Below are positions 29,833 through 39,339 of a DNA stretch of 64,000 nucleotides, piece after piece. This stretch comes from Geitlerinema sp. PCC 9228. GTDB lineage: Bacteria > Cyanobacteriota > Cyanobacteriia > Cyanobacteriales > PCC-9228. Every line of letters begins with the position of its first letter. The first letter of the stretch is position 1. The position numbers and the translations under genes are program-made. The notes beneath the pieces were generated by a model that saw only the letters and a list, made by a program, of their open reading frames with translations, searched no databases and was not told the DNA's origin. The stretch is from assembly GCF_001870905.1 (NCBI RefSeq), contig NZ_LNDC01000098.1:1-64000 (forward strand), in the 5' to 3' direction.

Positions 29833-30963
29833 ATGAATGAGGAATTAGAAAAAATTGCTGCCGCCTTGCAACGGCAAGATTATCGCCAGGCAGCTCAATT
29901 GCTCAAACCGCTGACCAAGTCATCCCCGGAAAATCCTTGGGTGCAGTTGTATGTGGGACAAATTTACGAAGCGAGCAATAAAGCCAAAGCGGCGGAAAAG
30001 CTCTATCGGCAACTGCTGCGTAGCACGTCCAATGCTAAAATTTTATCCCAAGCCAGACAGGGATTGTCTCGTCTCGAACGGCAGGAAAAACAAGCTCTGG
30101 AAAATGCGATCGCGCAAGCCAAAACCCGACCCGGTAGCGACCAACTAGGCGTTTTAATTCTCGAACCAATAGCCAAAGAGAAAAAAGCCGACGCTGCCAA
30201 ATATTTGGCACGTCTGACCGACACCGACCCCTACACAGCCAGATTGCAACTTCCTACCCGTAGCTGGCGGTTATATCGTACTGGCAACATGGCAGAACTC
30301 CAAGTGTACAGCCGCCAAATGCGGCAGGGAGGGATTGCCAATTTTTGTACCTCCACCGCAGACATTCAGCAACTGCATACATTTCGTGTCAGCTATTTTC
30401 AGCAACTGACCCCCCAACCCGCGGTAGTTTGTCACGACCAAAACAACCAACTCGGTGTAATTTCCTTCCAGTGGTCGGAAGTTCGTGCAATCGTCGAAGG
30501 TCTGCTACCTCTATTCATAGATAGCTTCGACTTCGACCCCCGCCGACCCCGCGCGGAACAAGTACGCTACAAAACCAAAACCCACGATTATACTTGCGTG
30601 TGCGACCTCCACCTACCGCAACGCCAAAGCATTCTTCGGTTTTGCGACAGCAGCTACAACTTTCATGAAGGCTACAGTTTTGCCCAGCAGCCAAATCCTA
30701 CAGAAACCTCCTTGCAAATGACCAATCGACCGAAATGGAACCAACTTCGAGAGGTCCTTGCCAGTCACTTATCTCAAGTTCCAATTTGGTCTTTGTTTTC
30801 CCCCTTTGCGGAAACAGCGGTGGCAGACTTTCCCGAATTGCTTTCTCGTCTGCCGTTTTATATGGATATTTCTCGCAAGTATCCCAGTGCTTGGGATCCA
30901 GCTTTTCAACTGTACAGTGGATTGGTGTTCTGCCAGCAGTTTCCCATTTCTTCAGATTCTTAG
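29833..30963 (+). CDS. tetratricopeptide-repeat protein
   Basis: 376 residues. The N-terminal 90 residues form TPR-like helices (YRQAAQLLKPLTKSSPENPW, then QLYVGQIYEASNKAKAAEKLYRQLL). The remaining 280 residues are a globular part. It holds LTPQPAVVCHDQNNQLGVIS, a sub-domain with FDFDPRRPRAEQ, and a VCDLHLPQRQSILRFCDSSYNF motif. I do not know a named domain for this part, although similar TPR-plus-tail proteins occur in cyanobacteria. The start is set by AGGAGG nine bases upstream. It converges with the low-complexity protein gene. Confidence 0.7.
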   Translation: MNEELEKIAAALQRQDYRQAAQLLKPLTKSSPENPWVQLYVGQIYEASNKAKAAEKLYRQLLRSTSNAKILSQARQGLSRLERQEKQALENAIAQAKTRPGSDQLGVLILEPIAKEKKADAAKYLARLTDTDPYTARLQLPTRSWRLYRTGNMAELQVYSRQMRQGGIANFCTSTADIQQLHTFRVSYFQQLTPQPAVVCHDQNNQLGVISFQWSEVRAIVEGLLPLFIDSFDFDPRRPRAEQVRYKTKTHDYTCVCDLHLPQRQSILRFCDSSYNFHEGYSFAQQPNPTETSLQMTNRPKWNQLREVLASHLSQVPIWSLFSPFAETAVADFPELLSRLPFYMDISRKYPSAWDPAFQLYSGLVFCQQFPISSDS

Positions 30964-30976
30964 GAACGAACCCAAC

Positions 30977-31462
30977 CTATCGCCGGTTAACGTTCATTTC
31001 CTGGGCCATTTGTAGAAAGGAATTCATATTGGCACTGGGGCGACGGCGAGGTGTAGATTTGTTAAAAGGATTCAGAAAGTTCGGTGCAAACAGGGTATCG
31101 GCAGCTTCTTTTTGCTGCTGTTTTTGCGCTGGTTTGGGTTGGGGCTTGGTTTGGGTTTGTGCTACGGTAGAAGTTTGCGCCGCAGGTTGGGGGGAGGTTG
31201 CTGGTTTTGTGGATGTTTTCTGGGATGAGGATTGCGTTGCTGCTGATGGTGGCGCAGTTTGAGTAGATGTGGCACTTTGACTGGAAGCTTGGCGATCGCT
31301 GCTGGTATTGGAAGCAGTCGCGGTTTGAGAGGGGTTGGATGAACTCGCGCTCTGGCTGCCGCCATCGGCAAACTCTACATAGTATTCTTCTTTTTTGTTG
31401 AGACCCAGGAGTCTACCGAGAAAAGCGAAAATGCCGCCGAAGATTTTCTTGAGAAATCCCAT
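30977..31462 (-). CDS. conserved cyanobacterial low-complexity protein
   Basis: 161 residues. The N-terminus MGFLKKIFGGIFAFLGRLLG is an amphipathic, probably membrane-binding, helix. A Ser/Thr/Gln/Pro/Ala-rich linker (about 35-115) is disordered. The C-terminus reads TLFAPNFLNPF, then PRRRPSANMNSFLQMAQEM. This head-linker-tail design suggests a tether between a membrane and a partner that binds the C-terminal motif. No biochemical function is known to me. AAGGAGATAG precedes the ATG. Confidence 0.65.
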   Translation of the reverse strand: MGFLKKIFGGIFAFLGRLLGLNKKEEYYVEFADGGSQSASSSNPSQTATASNTSSDRQASSQSATSTQTAPPSAATQSSSQKTSTKPATSPQPAAQTSTVAQTQTKPQPKPAQKQQQKEAADTLFAPNFLNPFNKSTPRRRPSANMNSFLQMAQEMNVNRR

Positions 31463-31792
31463 GGTTCTATCTCCTTATCTTGACTTTCTATCAATTGATG
31501 GATGGGTCTGGAAACCGATCTATCTTCGTTTACCTTGACCTTCCATAAGATTTTTAGCAGGAATCGATCGTAAATGCTTAAGAAAGTTTATAAAACTTAA
31601 CAAATATCGGCACCAGCAAGGAAGCAGGTATCTCGGCAAGCGATCACCCAACCATCCCTGCGCATTCTTAACATTGCTTAACAAAATGGAATGGGTCACA
31701 CTGGAGAAAGCAACTTGCTGGTATTTCCTTGCCACCAGTAACTGCTTGCCAACACAATTTCGCGGCACCAAATCTTATCGGAGGGGAACGCT
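31463..31792. other. intergenic region, nothing recognised
   Basis: 330 bp between divergent genes. CTTAACA-type motifs recur (for example ACTTAACAAA near 31593 and CTTAACATTGCTTAACAAA near 31666), but I cannot assign a regulator. Confidence 0.4.
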
Positions 31793-33064
31793 GTGACCGT
31801 CTTTCAACAGCTACAGCCACAGGTACGTCGCAATTTACTGGCACTGTTTGCTGCCGGTTTGTTGTTTTGGTCGAGTTTGGCTTCTTTGTTGCCCACCCTG
31901 CCCCTGTACGTACAGGATATCGGTGGCACCGATCGACAAGTGGGATGGGTAATGGGGGCATTTGCCATTGGCTTGCTGCTAACCCGCAACTACCTGGGCA
32001 AAGTTTCCGATCGCAGGGGTCGCAAGCTGGTGCTGTTGATTGGTTCGGCGGTGGTTGCCCTAGCCCCAGTGCTGTATTTGCTGGTAGCTACAGTGCCTTT
32101 ACTGATGGCAGTGCGCGCTTTCCACGGCATTAGTATTGCTGCTTTTACCATCGGCTACAGTACCCTGGTTACGGATCTGTCACCTCCCCAACATCGCGGT
32201 GAGTTAATTGGATACATGAGTTTGGTGCAGCCGTTGGGGGTTGCCATCGGACCGGCGATGGGTGGTTTCCTGCAAGAGTCTTTTGGCCACGCCCCGTTGT
32301 TTGTGGTTTCCGCAGTAATTGGGGCAGTGGCTTGGTTTTGCGCTACTTTAATTGGCAAATCTCCTTCTCCAGAATCGAAACCAAAAGACGAACCAGGGAA
32401 TAGCCAAAGTACCTCCGAGTTGACTCCGAAACTGTCCATGTGGCAGCTTTTGTTCAGTCCCCGGGTGCGCGTACCGGCGTTGGTGATGCTGTTTATTGGT
32501 TTGGTTTTTGGTTCCCTGGCTAGCTTTTTGCCTTTGTATATTAAAGATACTGATGTTGCTCTCAATCCCGGTTGGTTTTATACCGCCGCTGCGATTGCGA
32601 GTTTTAGCTTGCGCTTTTTTGTGGGGAAAGCCAGCGATCGCTTGGGACGGGGATTGTTTATCACTCTCAGTCTCTGTTCCTATATCATCAGCATGCAACT
32701 GTTAAGCCACGCCAACACTCCGATTGCTTTCTTGATTGCTGGTGTTCTAGAAGGTTCGGGTGCTGGGGTGTTGATTCCCATGACCATTGCTTTGATGGGC
32801 GATCGCTCTGCTGCTGGCGAACGGGGACGCGTGTTTTCTTTAAGCATCGGCGGCTTTGACCTGGGGATCGCGATCGCCGGACCAGTTCTGGGCATGGTTG
32901 CCGAAAGCTTTGGCTATCGGGCCTTGTTTTCCCTTTCCGGTATCTTCGCTAGCATTGCGTTGGCAATCTTTGTGCTGCTGAACAACAAAGATATTTCCCA
33001 CTCTTTACGCTTTGCCACCGGTCGCGGTCCAGATTTGCACGCCGTTCGTTCTGGCAATTCCTAA
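31793..33064 (+). CDS. MFS transporter
   Basis: 423 residues with twelve predicted membrane segments and the MFS loop motif YLGKVSDRRGRKLV after helix 2. The corresponding KASDRLGRGL motif is in the second half. The drug/multidrug-efflux-like topology (SLASLLPTLPLYVQDIGGT start) suggests export of small molecules; the substrate is unknown. It starts with GTG (31793) behind GGAGGGGAACGC. The gene converges with tRNA-Arg, whose terminator lies between them. Confidence 0.85.
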   Translation: MTVFQQLQPQVRRNLLALFAAGLLFWSSLASLLPTLPLYVQDIGGTDRQVGWVMGAFAIGLLLTRNYLGKVSDRRGRKLVLLIGSAVVALAPVLYLLVATVPLLMAVRAFHGISIAAFTIGYSTLVTDLSPPQHRGELIGYMSLVQPLGVAIGPAMGGFLQESFGHAPLFVVSAVIGAVAWFCATLIGKSPSPESKPKDEPGNSQSTSELTPKLSMWQLLFSPRVRVPALVMLFIGLVFGSLASFLPLYIKDTDVALNPGWFYTAAAIASFSLRFFVGKASDRLGRGLFITLSLCSYIISMQLLSHANTPIAFLIAGVLEGSGAGVLIPMTIALMGDRSAAGERGRVFSLSIGGFDLGIAIAGPVLGMVAESFGYRALFSLSGIFASIALAIFVLLNNKDISHSLRFATGRGPDLHAVRSGNS

Positions 33065-33100
33065 TCCCCCATTTCTAAATTCTTGCAAAAAATAGAAAAT

Positions 33101-33124
33101 AAAAACCCCCCTTGCCCAGGGGGG
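33101..33124 (-). terminator. rho-independent terminator of tRNA-Arg
   Basis: On the minus strand CCCCCC, a seven-base loop and GGGGGG are followed by TTTTTATTTTC. The position, about 75 bases past the tRNA 3' end, fits tRNA-Arg termination. The arms are 33106-33111 and 33119-33124. Confidence 0.85.
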
Positions 33125-33197
33125 TAGGGATAGAATCATTGCTACACTTTTTTCCACCGGGACGAAGGAAAAAACTCGGTCGCAGAGTTGCTAAAAA

Positions 33198-33271
33198 CGG
33201 GCTTGGGAGGATTCGAACCCCCGACACCGTGGTCCGTAGCCACGTGCTCTAGTCCACTGAGCTACAAGCCC
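33198..33271 (-). tRNA. tRNA-Arg(ACG)
   Basis: The minus-strand sequence folds as a full cloverleaf of 74 bases. Acceptor GGGCTTG pairs with CAAGCCC and G is the discriminator. The D-arm is GCTC/GAGC, the anticodon arm CGTGG/CCACG with loop CTACGGA (anticodon ACG), and the T-arm has loop TTCGAAT. CCA is not encoded. The ACG anticodon is normally edited to ICG to read CGN codons. Confidence 0.96.
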
Positions 33272-33391
33272 TTGCTTGCCTGGTTGGGAAGTTGTCGGCT
33301 TGGCGCTTCCTTCATCCCAACAATTTTTTATAGTAACACAGCCTATTCCAACAGCACAATACTTTTTGGGGAAAATTTTGGCAAAAATCTT

Positions 33392-34507
33392 TTAGTTCAA
33401 CCAGTGGGCAAAGGTTTCCGACAGTCGGTCTTCCAAAATCGCTCGGCGGATATCCTGGGTAAATCGAATGAGTTCGCTAATGTTGTGTATCGATAGCAGG
33501 GTATAGGCGAGCATTTCCCGAGAACGTACCAAATGGCACAAATAGGCACGACTAAAATTTTGACAGGTATAGCAAGAACAGGTGGCATCTAGGGACGTAA
33601 AGTCTTCGCGAAAACAGGCGTTTTTTAAATGCCAGCGCTCTCCTTGCACCAAAGCCGCACCGTGGCGCGCCAGTCGGGTGGGGATAACGCAGTCAAACAA
33701 ATCAATCCCAGAAGCGATCGCTTGGGCCATTTCTCGATAGGTACCTACCCCCATTAAATAGCGGGGTTTGCTCTCGGGTAAATAGGGCGCGCTCAACCGC
33801 ACAATCTGGCTAATGAGTTCCGGCGGTTCCCCCACGCTAACCCCACCGATGGCATAACCGGGCAAGTCCAATTTGGCTAAATCACGTATAGCTTGCTGGC
33901 GCAGTTCGGGATATACACCCCCCTGCACAATACCAAACAAGGCTTGGTCTTCCCGTTGGTGGGCGTCGATGCATCGCTGCAACCACCGATAAGTGCGATC
34001 GGTGGCGGTAACAATAGCTTCCTCGCTGGCGGGATAGGGCGGACATTCGTCGAACGCCATCACCACATCTGCCCCCAGTTGGTTTTGAATTTGGATGGAA
34101 GTTTCCGGGGTCATGGAAATTAAGCGCCCGTCTTTGGGGGATTTAAAGGTGACCCCTGCTTCGTTGATGGTGCGAATTTCGCTCAAGCTAAACACTTGAA
34201 AACCGCCAGAGTCCGTCAAAATGGGACCCTGCCAGTTCATGAATTTATGCAAGCCACCAGCGGCAGCCACAATGTCTTCCCCCGGTTGCAGGTGGAGGTG
34301 ATAGGTATTGGCTAAAACCATTTGGGCACCGGTTGCCCGCAATTGTTCGGGGGTGACGGTTTTTACCGTTGCCAGGGTGCCAACTGGCATGAATCGGGGG
34401 GTTTCGACAATTCCGTGTGGCGTAGTGAAAACGCCGGCTCTGGCGTAGGTTTTGCTACACCGAGTTTGGCAGTGGAAGGAAAAAGTGGCTGGACTCAAGG
34501 GCGGCAA
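33392..34507 (-). CDS. tgt: tRNA-guanine transglycosylase (queuine tRNA-ribosyltransferase)
   Basis: 371 residues. It exchanges G34 for the queuosine precursor in GUN tRNAs. The barrel motifs are [12 protein letters not shown] (acid/base Asp), [11 protein letters not shown] and [17 protein letters not shown] (nucleophilic Asp). The zinc site is CSCYTC followed by a conserved His in [13 protein letters not shown]. The only full-length start is TTG at 34507; an ATG at 34515 is out of frame and hits a stop. It lies 120 bases beyond tRNA-Arg on the same strand, with a small membrane gene upstream. Confidence 0.93.
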   Translation of the reverse strand: MPPLSPATFSFHCQTRCSKTYARAGVFTTPHGIVETPRFMPVGTLATVKTVTPEQLRATGAQMVLANTYHLHLQPGEDIVAAAGGLHKFMNWQGPILTDSGGFQVFSLSEIRTINEAGVTFKSPKDGRLISMTPETSIQIQNQLGADVVMAFDECPPYPASEEAIVTATDRTYRWLQRCIDAHQREDQALFGIVQGGVYPELRQQAIRDLAKLDLPGYAIGGVSVGEPPELISQIVRLSAPYLPESKPRYLMGVGTYREMAQAIASGIDLFDCVIPTRLARHGAALVQGERWHLKNACFREDFTSLDATCSCYTCQNFSRAYLCHLVRSREMLAYTLLSIHNISELIRFTQDIRRAILEDRLSETFAHWLN

Positions 34508-34551
34508 ACGGGCATATATACGGACAACATCCTACCACAAGCGGCATACGG

Positions 34552-34743
34552 TTAGGCGGAGGAAGAAGGCAAGCTCCGGGAGATGACAATGGTTAGCGAT
34601 AGCAGGGTCGCACTCCAGACCCATTCGGGAATGTGTTCGAGAATGAGAAAGATACCGGTGAAGAAATAGCCTAAAAGACCGAACAGATAGGCAGAGGCTA
34701 GGGTAGCAATTCCGAATATTAGGATGGCAACGAGTTCTCGCAT
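34552..34743 (-). CDS. hypothetical two-helix membrane peptide
   Basis: 63 residues, nearly all in two hydrophobic segments (about 4-33 and 40-57), separated by EHIPEWVW. The ATG start and a clean frame 44 bases before tgt on the same strand suggest a real gene, but I recognise no family. Confidence 0.45.
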   Translation of the reverse strand: MRELVAILIFGIATLASAYLFGLLGYFFTGIFLILEHIPEWVWSATLLSLTIVISRSLPSSSA

Positions 34744-35060
34744 GGTTAAGATATGGGTATACGTACGATAAATAAATCGGAAAGTTTGAATAGGAGGTTG
34801 GTATCCTGGTTAACAGAATTCCCGAAGTATTGTAAATTTAACAAAAAGTATTGAATTTTCCCCAAGAGATTTTATAAAGTTTTGGCAAATTGTGGCGATC
34901 GCTTTTGGTCTGGGTGCGGCTTTTTGACTGCTATCCCCCAGGAAAGGGGATTTGAAAGGGAAGCTGCTGGCAAAAAAGAAAGGATGGGGATTTTATATAA
35001 ATTTAGATTTGGGGAAGCTTTATTTCTATATTAGTGAAGAATTTGATTGAGGTTTTTGAT
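34744..35060. other. intergenic region, nothing recognised
   Basis: 317 bp between the divergent small membrane gene and rsmA. It has a strongly AT-rich stretch (34835-34900) that probably includes promoters. No RNA gene is seen. Confidence 0.4.
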
Positions 35061-35915
35061 ATGAGCGATCGCTCCCTCAAGCACCAGCCGCGCAAACGAT
35101 TTGCCCAGCATTGGCTGCGCGATGGCACGATCTTGGACGAAATCGTGGCAGCGGCGCAACTGTCACCGGCAGATTTTGTGTTGGAAATTGGTCCGGGAAC
35201 GGGTTGGCTGACCCGGCGGTTGCTGGAAGCTGCGGGTTCGGTGGTGGCGGTGGAAATTGACTGGGATTTGTATGCTGATTTGCAGAAAAAATTGGGCGAT
35301 CGCGAGCATCTGATTTTGCTGTCCTCGGATATCCTATCGTTGGATTGGCAACAGTTGCAGCATACCTATGGTTGGGAACAACAGCCCAATAAGGTGGTGG
35401 CGAATATTCCCTACAATATTACCGGTCCGATTCTGGAGAAGTTGCTGGGGACGATTGCCCAACCGGTAACGCCGGCGTTCGATACGTTGGTTTTGTTGGT
35501 GCAGAAGGAAGTGGCCGAACGGTTGCAGGCATCACCGGGGTCGAAGACGTTTGGGGCGCTTTCGGTGCGGGTGCAGTATTTGGCGGATTGTCAGTGGGTA
35601 ACGTCGGTGCCAGCCCGCTATTTTACACCGCCGCCCAAGGTGGATTCGGCGGTGGTGCGGTTGCATCCTCGCCGTTGGCAAGTTTCTGCTGAAAATCCGC
35701 GTTTGTTGGAAACTCTGGTAAAATTAGGTTTTGCCAACAAGCGCAAAATGCTGCGCAACAATTTAAAATCCTGTTTGAGCCGCGATCGCTTGAGCCAATT
35801 TTTGCAACAATTACAAGCCAACCCTCAATGTCGGGCGGAAGACCTGGGTGTAGAGGAGTGGGTGGCTTTGAGCAATTGGGTGGCCGCCGCAAGCGATCGC
35901 CGCGATGAGGGGTAA
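35061..35915 (+). CDS. rsmA: 16S rRNA dimethyladenosine transferase
   Basis: 284 residues. The SAM-binding motif VLEIGPGTGWLTRRLLEA and the catalytic NIPYNITGP identify KsgA/RsmA, which dimethylates A1518 and A1519 near the 3' end of 16S rRNA. The N-terminal KRFAQHWLRD matches the family. I chose the ATG at 35061 with GAGG about 11 bases upstream; a GTG at 35034 would add nine residues. It is followed 31 bases later by ispE, a pairing seen in many bacteria. Confidence 0.94.
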   Translation: MSDRSLKHQPRKRFAQHWLRDGTILDEIVAAAQLSPADFVLEIGPGTGWLTRRLLEAAGSVVAVEIDWDLYADLQKKLGDREHLILLSSDILSLDWQQLQHTYGWEQQPNKVVANIPYNITGPILEKLLGTIAQPVTPAFDTLVLLVQKEVAERLQASPGSKTFGALSVRVQYLADCQWVTSVPARYFTPPPKVDSAVVRLHPRRWQVSAENPRLLETLVKLGFANKRKMLRNNLKSCLSRDRLSQFLQQLQANPQCRAEDLGVEEWVALSNWVAAASDRRDEG

Positions 35916-35946
35916 TTGGTTTTTATGGGAATAGGGGCAATCAACC

Positions 35947-36912
35947 ATGCGTGCTTGTTCTTTTTTAGCACCGGCCAAAATTAATCTCTATTTGGAAATT
36001 GTGGGGGAGGATATCGCCAGCAACGGGCAGTACCACGAACTGGTGATGGTGATGCAGACCATCGATTTATGCGATCGCGTTTCCCTCAATCTCAATGGTT
36101 TGGAAACGTTCCACCTAACTTGCCACCATCCCCAAGTTCCCAACGACAGCAGCAATCTGGCCTATCGTGCTGCCGATTTGATGCGTGCGGAATTTCCCGA
36201 CAGTTGGGCGCAATACGGCGGGGTCAATATAACCATCGACAAGTACATTCCCGTGGCAGCCGGTCTGGCAGGCGGTTCTAGCAATGCAGCAGCGGTGTTG
36301 GTGGGGCTGAATACGTTGTGGAATTTGGGATTGACTCAACCGGAATTGCAGGGGTTAGGAAGTAAGCTCGGTGCTGACGTTCCTTTTTGCATCGTTGGGG
36401 GAACCGTGTTGGCTACTGGTCGCGGAGACTGCCTTTCTCCGTTGCCGGACTTGGAGGATTTTTATGTGGTGCTAGCCAAGCATAAATCGGTTAGCGTGTC
36501 AACCGGTTGGGCGTACCAAACCTACCGCCAGCAGTTTGGCAGTACTTATCCTCAGGATGCGCTAACTTTGGCAGAACGCCGGCAGCGATTCCATTCCGGG
36601 GAAATGGTAGCGGCTATTGGAACACGCGATCGCGAAAAAATTGCCCAGCAGTTGCATAACGATCTGGAAAAAGTGGTGTTGCCAGCTTACCCGCAGGTAC
36701 AGGCTTTGCGGGAGGCTTTTGTTGCGGCGGGGGCATTGGGGACGCTAATGTCCGGATCGGGACCCACCGTGTTTGGTTTATGCCTTTCCCTTGAAGATGC
36801 CCAGGTATTGCAGGAAAATGTGAAAGCAAGTGTCGGGGAGAGCGATATCAAATTTTGTATCGCCAAATTGACCAGTACGGGAATCGATTGGCAAAACTAT
36901 GAGCGATTTTAA
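35947..36912 (+). CDS. ispE: 4-diphosphocytidyl-2-C-methyl-D-erythritol kinase
   Basis: 321 residues of the GHMP kinase superfamily. The N-terminal APAKINLYLEIVGE supplies the catalytic Lys. The ATP-binding loop is PVAAGLAGGSSNAAAVL, with a third motif LMSGSGPTVFGL. It phosphorylates CDP-ME in the plastid-type MEP pathway for isoprenoids, including carotenoid and phytol precursors. Its end overlaps the DUF3082 gene by 14 bases. Confidence 0.94.
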   Translation: MRACSFLAPAKINLYLEIVGEDIASNGQYHELVMVMQTIDLCDRVSLNLNGLETFHLTCHHPQVPNDSSNLAYRAADLMRAEFPDSWAQYGGVNITIDKYIPVAAGLAGGSSNAAAVLVGLNTLWNLGLTQPELQGLGSKLGADVPFCIVGGTVLATGRGDCLSPLPDLEDFYVVLAKHKSVSVSTGWAYQTYRQQFGSTYPQDALTLAERRQRFHSGEMVAAIGTRDREKIAQQLHNDLEKVVLPAYPQVQALREAFVAAGALGTLMSGSGPTVFGLCLSLEDAQVLQENVKASVGESDIKFCIAKLTSTGIDWQNYERF

Positions 36913-37219
36913 CCAAGAAACCAACCCAGAAAAAGCAAGCGAGCGGCTACCGGCTTGGTGGCAGTGCGTTTTGGGGGCGTTTATATCGGGGGGGATTGCT
37001 ACGGCCGCTTATGCTTTGACCGCCGCGATCGCACAAACCTATGCCGAAAAACCCATCGATACAACCAACGCCACCGCCACCAGCATTGGTTCGGCGGTCC
37101 GTACCTTGGTCGTGGGTGTGGCAGGATTGGCTACGTTTGTATTTGCATTTGCTACCTTGGGGTTGCTGGCTTTGGCCTTGCAGCGTATTGTTCAGCAACG
37201 ACAGCAATCTTCTTCTTAA
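36899..37219 (+). CDS. DUF3082 membrane protein
   Basis: 106 residues with two hydrophobic segments (about 24-46 and 70-98). They are separated by AQTYAEKPIDTTNATATSIG and followed by AVRTLVVGVAGLATF, the DUF3082 pattern conserved in cyanobacteria and plastid lineages. Function unknown. The ATG lies inside ispE, so the two are likely translationally coupled. Confidence 0.8.
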   Translation: MSDFNQETNPEKASERLPAWWQCVLGAFISGGIATAAYALTAAIAQTYAEKPIDTTNATATSIGSAVRTLVVGVAGLATFVFAFATLGLLALALQRIVQQRQQSSS

Positions 37220-37277
37220 AACCGCCAGCCATCAGTCCCAACCAACGCGAACTTGGAGACTGACGGGCAACGGCGGT
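37219..37277. terminator. possible bidirectional terminator hairpin
   Basis: ACCGCC (37221-37226) pairs with GGCGGT (37272-37277), and inside it CAGTC (37233-37237) pairs with GACTG (37258-37262). It lies between convergent DUF3082 and rpsJ. There is no long T-run, so the function is uncertain. Confidence 0.35.
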
Positions 37278-37281
37278 CGGC

Positions 37282-37599
37282 TTATAATTTCACTTCAATA
37301 TCCACACCCGAAGGCAAGTCGAGCTTCATCAAAGCATCGACGGTCTTGGAAGAGGGTTGGTAAATATCGATAATCCGATTGTGGGTGCGCACTTCAAAAT
37401 GCTCCCGGGAATCCTTGTTGATGTGAGGAGAGCGCAGGAGACAATATACCTTTTTCTTGGTGGGGAGGGGAATGGGTCCAATCGCCGTAGCGTTGGTGCG
37501 ATTGGCCGTATCCACAATTTTCTCGCAGGAGGTATCGAGCAATCTGCGATCGAATGCTTTCAGGCGAATCCGAATTTTCTGCTGCTTGAGAATAGCCAT
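37282..37599 (-). CDS. rpsJ: 30S ribosomal protein S10
   Basis: 105 residues. The N-terminus [20 protein letters not shown] and the segment [20 protein letters not shown] are conserved S10 features. S10 also binds NusB in antitermination. It closes the rpsL-rpsG-fusA-tuf-rpsJ cluster, as in many cyanobacteria, 165 bases after tuf. Confidence 0.97.
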   Translation of the reverse strand: MAILKQQKIRIRLKAFDRRLLDTSCEKIVDTANRTNATAIGPIPLPTKKKVYCLLRSPHINKDSREHFEVRTHNRIIDIYQPSSKTVDALMKLDLPSGVDIEVKL

Positions 37600-37666
37600 G
37601 ATAGATAGCGATTTTGTTGTCTAGGTTCGGTTTGCTTGGTTTTTCGGAGGCAAGACACCAAAGGTA

Positions 37667-37690
37667 GGGAGCAGAAAAGACTCTGCTCCC
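37667..37690 (-). other. hairpin in the tuf-rpsJ spacer
   Basis: GGGAGCAGA (37667-37675) pairs exactly with TCTGCTCCC (37682-37690). No T-run follows on either strand, so it looks like an RNA processing or stability element and not a terminator. Confidence 0.5.
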
Positions 37691-37764
37691 CCCTTAGAAA
37701 GGATTCTAGGACCGTCCGACAGCGATAGAGAGACTGGATGCGTCTCCCTACCTGCCAATGTCAG

Positions 37765-38994
37765 CTACTGCAGGATTTTGGAGACGACGCCGGCACCCAC
37801 GGTGCGACCGCCTTCGCGAATGGCGAAACGCATTCCTTGTTCCACAGCAATCGGCTTGATCAGTTCTACCGTCATTTTAACGCGATCGCCGGGCATAACC
37901 ATTTCTGCAGCACTGCCATCGTCGCTGGTGAAGGCTGTAATCGTACCAGTAACATCCGTGGTACGCACGTAGAACTGAGGGCGGTAGTTTTGGAAAAAGG
38001 GCGTATGGCGGCCGCCTTCTTCTTTTTTCAAAACGTACACTTCCGCTTCAAACTGCGTGTGCGGGGTAATAGAACCGGGTTTGGCCAGCACCATGCCCCG
38101 TTCCACATCGTCTTTTTGCAAACCGCGTAGCAGCAACCCCACGTTGTCGCCAGCCATCCCTTGGTCCAAGGTTTTCTGGAACATTTCCACGCCGGTGACC
38201 GTGGTGCTGCGGGTTTCGTTGATGCCCACCAGTTCTACTTGGTCGCCCACTTTGACGGCACCGCGCTCGATACGACCGGTAGCCACCGTACCGCGACCGG
38301 TAATCGAGAACACGTCTTCCACCGCCATCAAGAAAGGCTTGTCCACATCCCGCTCGGGGGTAGGAATGTTCTCGTCCACAGCATCCATAAGGTCGTAGAT
38401 TTTATCAACCCACTTGTTATCGCCGCGGGTAATTTCGGGATTGTCCACCAAAGCGTTGGTGGCCATGAGAGCGGAACCGCTGATGATGGGAATGTTGTCG
38501 CCATCAAAATCATATTCGCTCAACAGTTCCCGCACCTCTAATTCCACCAGTTCGAGCAATTCTTCGTCGTCTACTTGGTCTTGCTTGTTCAAAAAGACGA
38601 CAATGTTGGGAACGCCCACCTGACGCGCCAACAGAATGTGCTCCCGGGTTTGGGGCATGGGACCGTCAGCCGCGGAAACCACCAGAACAGCACCATCCAT
38701 TTGTGCGGCACCGGTGATCATATTTTTCACGTAGTCGGCGTGTCCGGGACAGTCCACGTGGGCGTAGTGGCGGTTGTCGGTTTCGTATTCTACGTGAGCG
38801 GTGTTGATGGTAATGCCGCGAGCCTTTTCCTCTGGCGCAGCGTCAATATCCTCGTAATTGCGAGCTTGCGCGCGACCGCTGCTGGAGAGGGTGAGGGTGA
38901 TTGCGGCTGTGAGTGTGGTTTTGCCGTGGTCTACGTGACCAATGGTTCCTATGTTTACGTGGTCTTTGGTCCGTTCAAATTTTGCGCGTGCCAT
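37765..38994 (-). CDS. tuf: elongation factor Tu
   Basis: 409 residues. The GTPase motifs are [10 protein letters not shown] (P-loop), DCPGHADY (switch II), NKQDQVDD and SALMA. Domain 2/3 ends [20 protein letters not shown]. It delivers aminoacyl-tRNA to the ribosome. The cyanobacterial/plastid-type insert ([18 protein letters not shown] region) is present. It is separated from fusA by 345 bases containing a large hairpin (39064-39098), so it may have its own promoter or leader control. Confidence 0.98.
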   Translation of the reverse strand: MARAKFERTKDHVNIGTIGHVDHGKTTLTAAITLTLSSSGRAQARNYEDIDAAPEEKARGITINTAHVEYETDNRHYAHVDCPGHADYVKNMITGAAQMDGAVLVVSAADGPMPQTREHILLARQVGVPNIVVFLNKQDQVDDEELLELVELEVRELLSEYDFDGDNIPIISGSALMATNALVDNPEITRGDNKWVDKIYDLMDAVDENIPTPERDVDKPFLMAVEDVFSITGRGTVATGRIERGAVKVGDQVELVGINETRSTTVTGVEMFQKTLDQGMAGDNVGLLLRGLQKDDVERGMVLAKPGSITPHTQFEAEVYVLKKEEGGRHTPFFQNYRPQFYVRTTDVTGTITAFTSDDGSAAEMVMPGDRVKMTVELIKPIAVEQGMRFAIREGGRTVGAGVVSKILQ

Positions 38995-39339
38995 GAATGA
39001 TATGTTCCTCTTGTCTCGATTAGCGAATCACTGTCTGGTTACCAGCTTTTAGAATTTATCATTTTTTAGAATCTTGGTGGAAAACCAAAATTCTAAAATT
39101 TCGGAGAGTTTTAGAAAAAATTCTCACCGGTAAAGTTGGCTGGCTTTTCCCCTTTTTTTTAGAGCCGGAAAACGAGCGATTGGGGATAATGGAATCTGCC
39201 CAATTTTATAGTATCCCATTTTTGCTCCCCGATCGCTTTTTTCCCAGCATCTCGTGAGTTGCCAGCTGTTATGCTTGACGGCATGTGGGCGACTTCTTAC
39301 CGTGGGAAAGCCACCATTGCCACAGCGTCTTGCTCCTTT
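38995..39339. other. fusA-tuf intergenic region with repeated TTTTAGAA motifs
   Basis: 345 bp, unusually long for this cluster. TTTTAGAAT occurs at 39047-39055 and 39064-39072, its inverse ATTCTAAAA at 39090-39098, and TTTTAGAA at 39109-39116. No gene is seen. Confidence 0.6.
39064..39098 (-). promoter_or_regulatory. strong hairpin in the tuf leader
   Basis: TTTTAGAAT and TTGGT on one arm pair with ACCAA and ATTCTAAAA on the other around a five-base loop. The stem is 14 bp with one internal mismatch. It lies about 70 bases before the tuf ATG on the transcribed strand. Confidence 0.5.
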
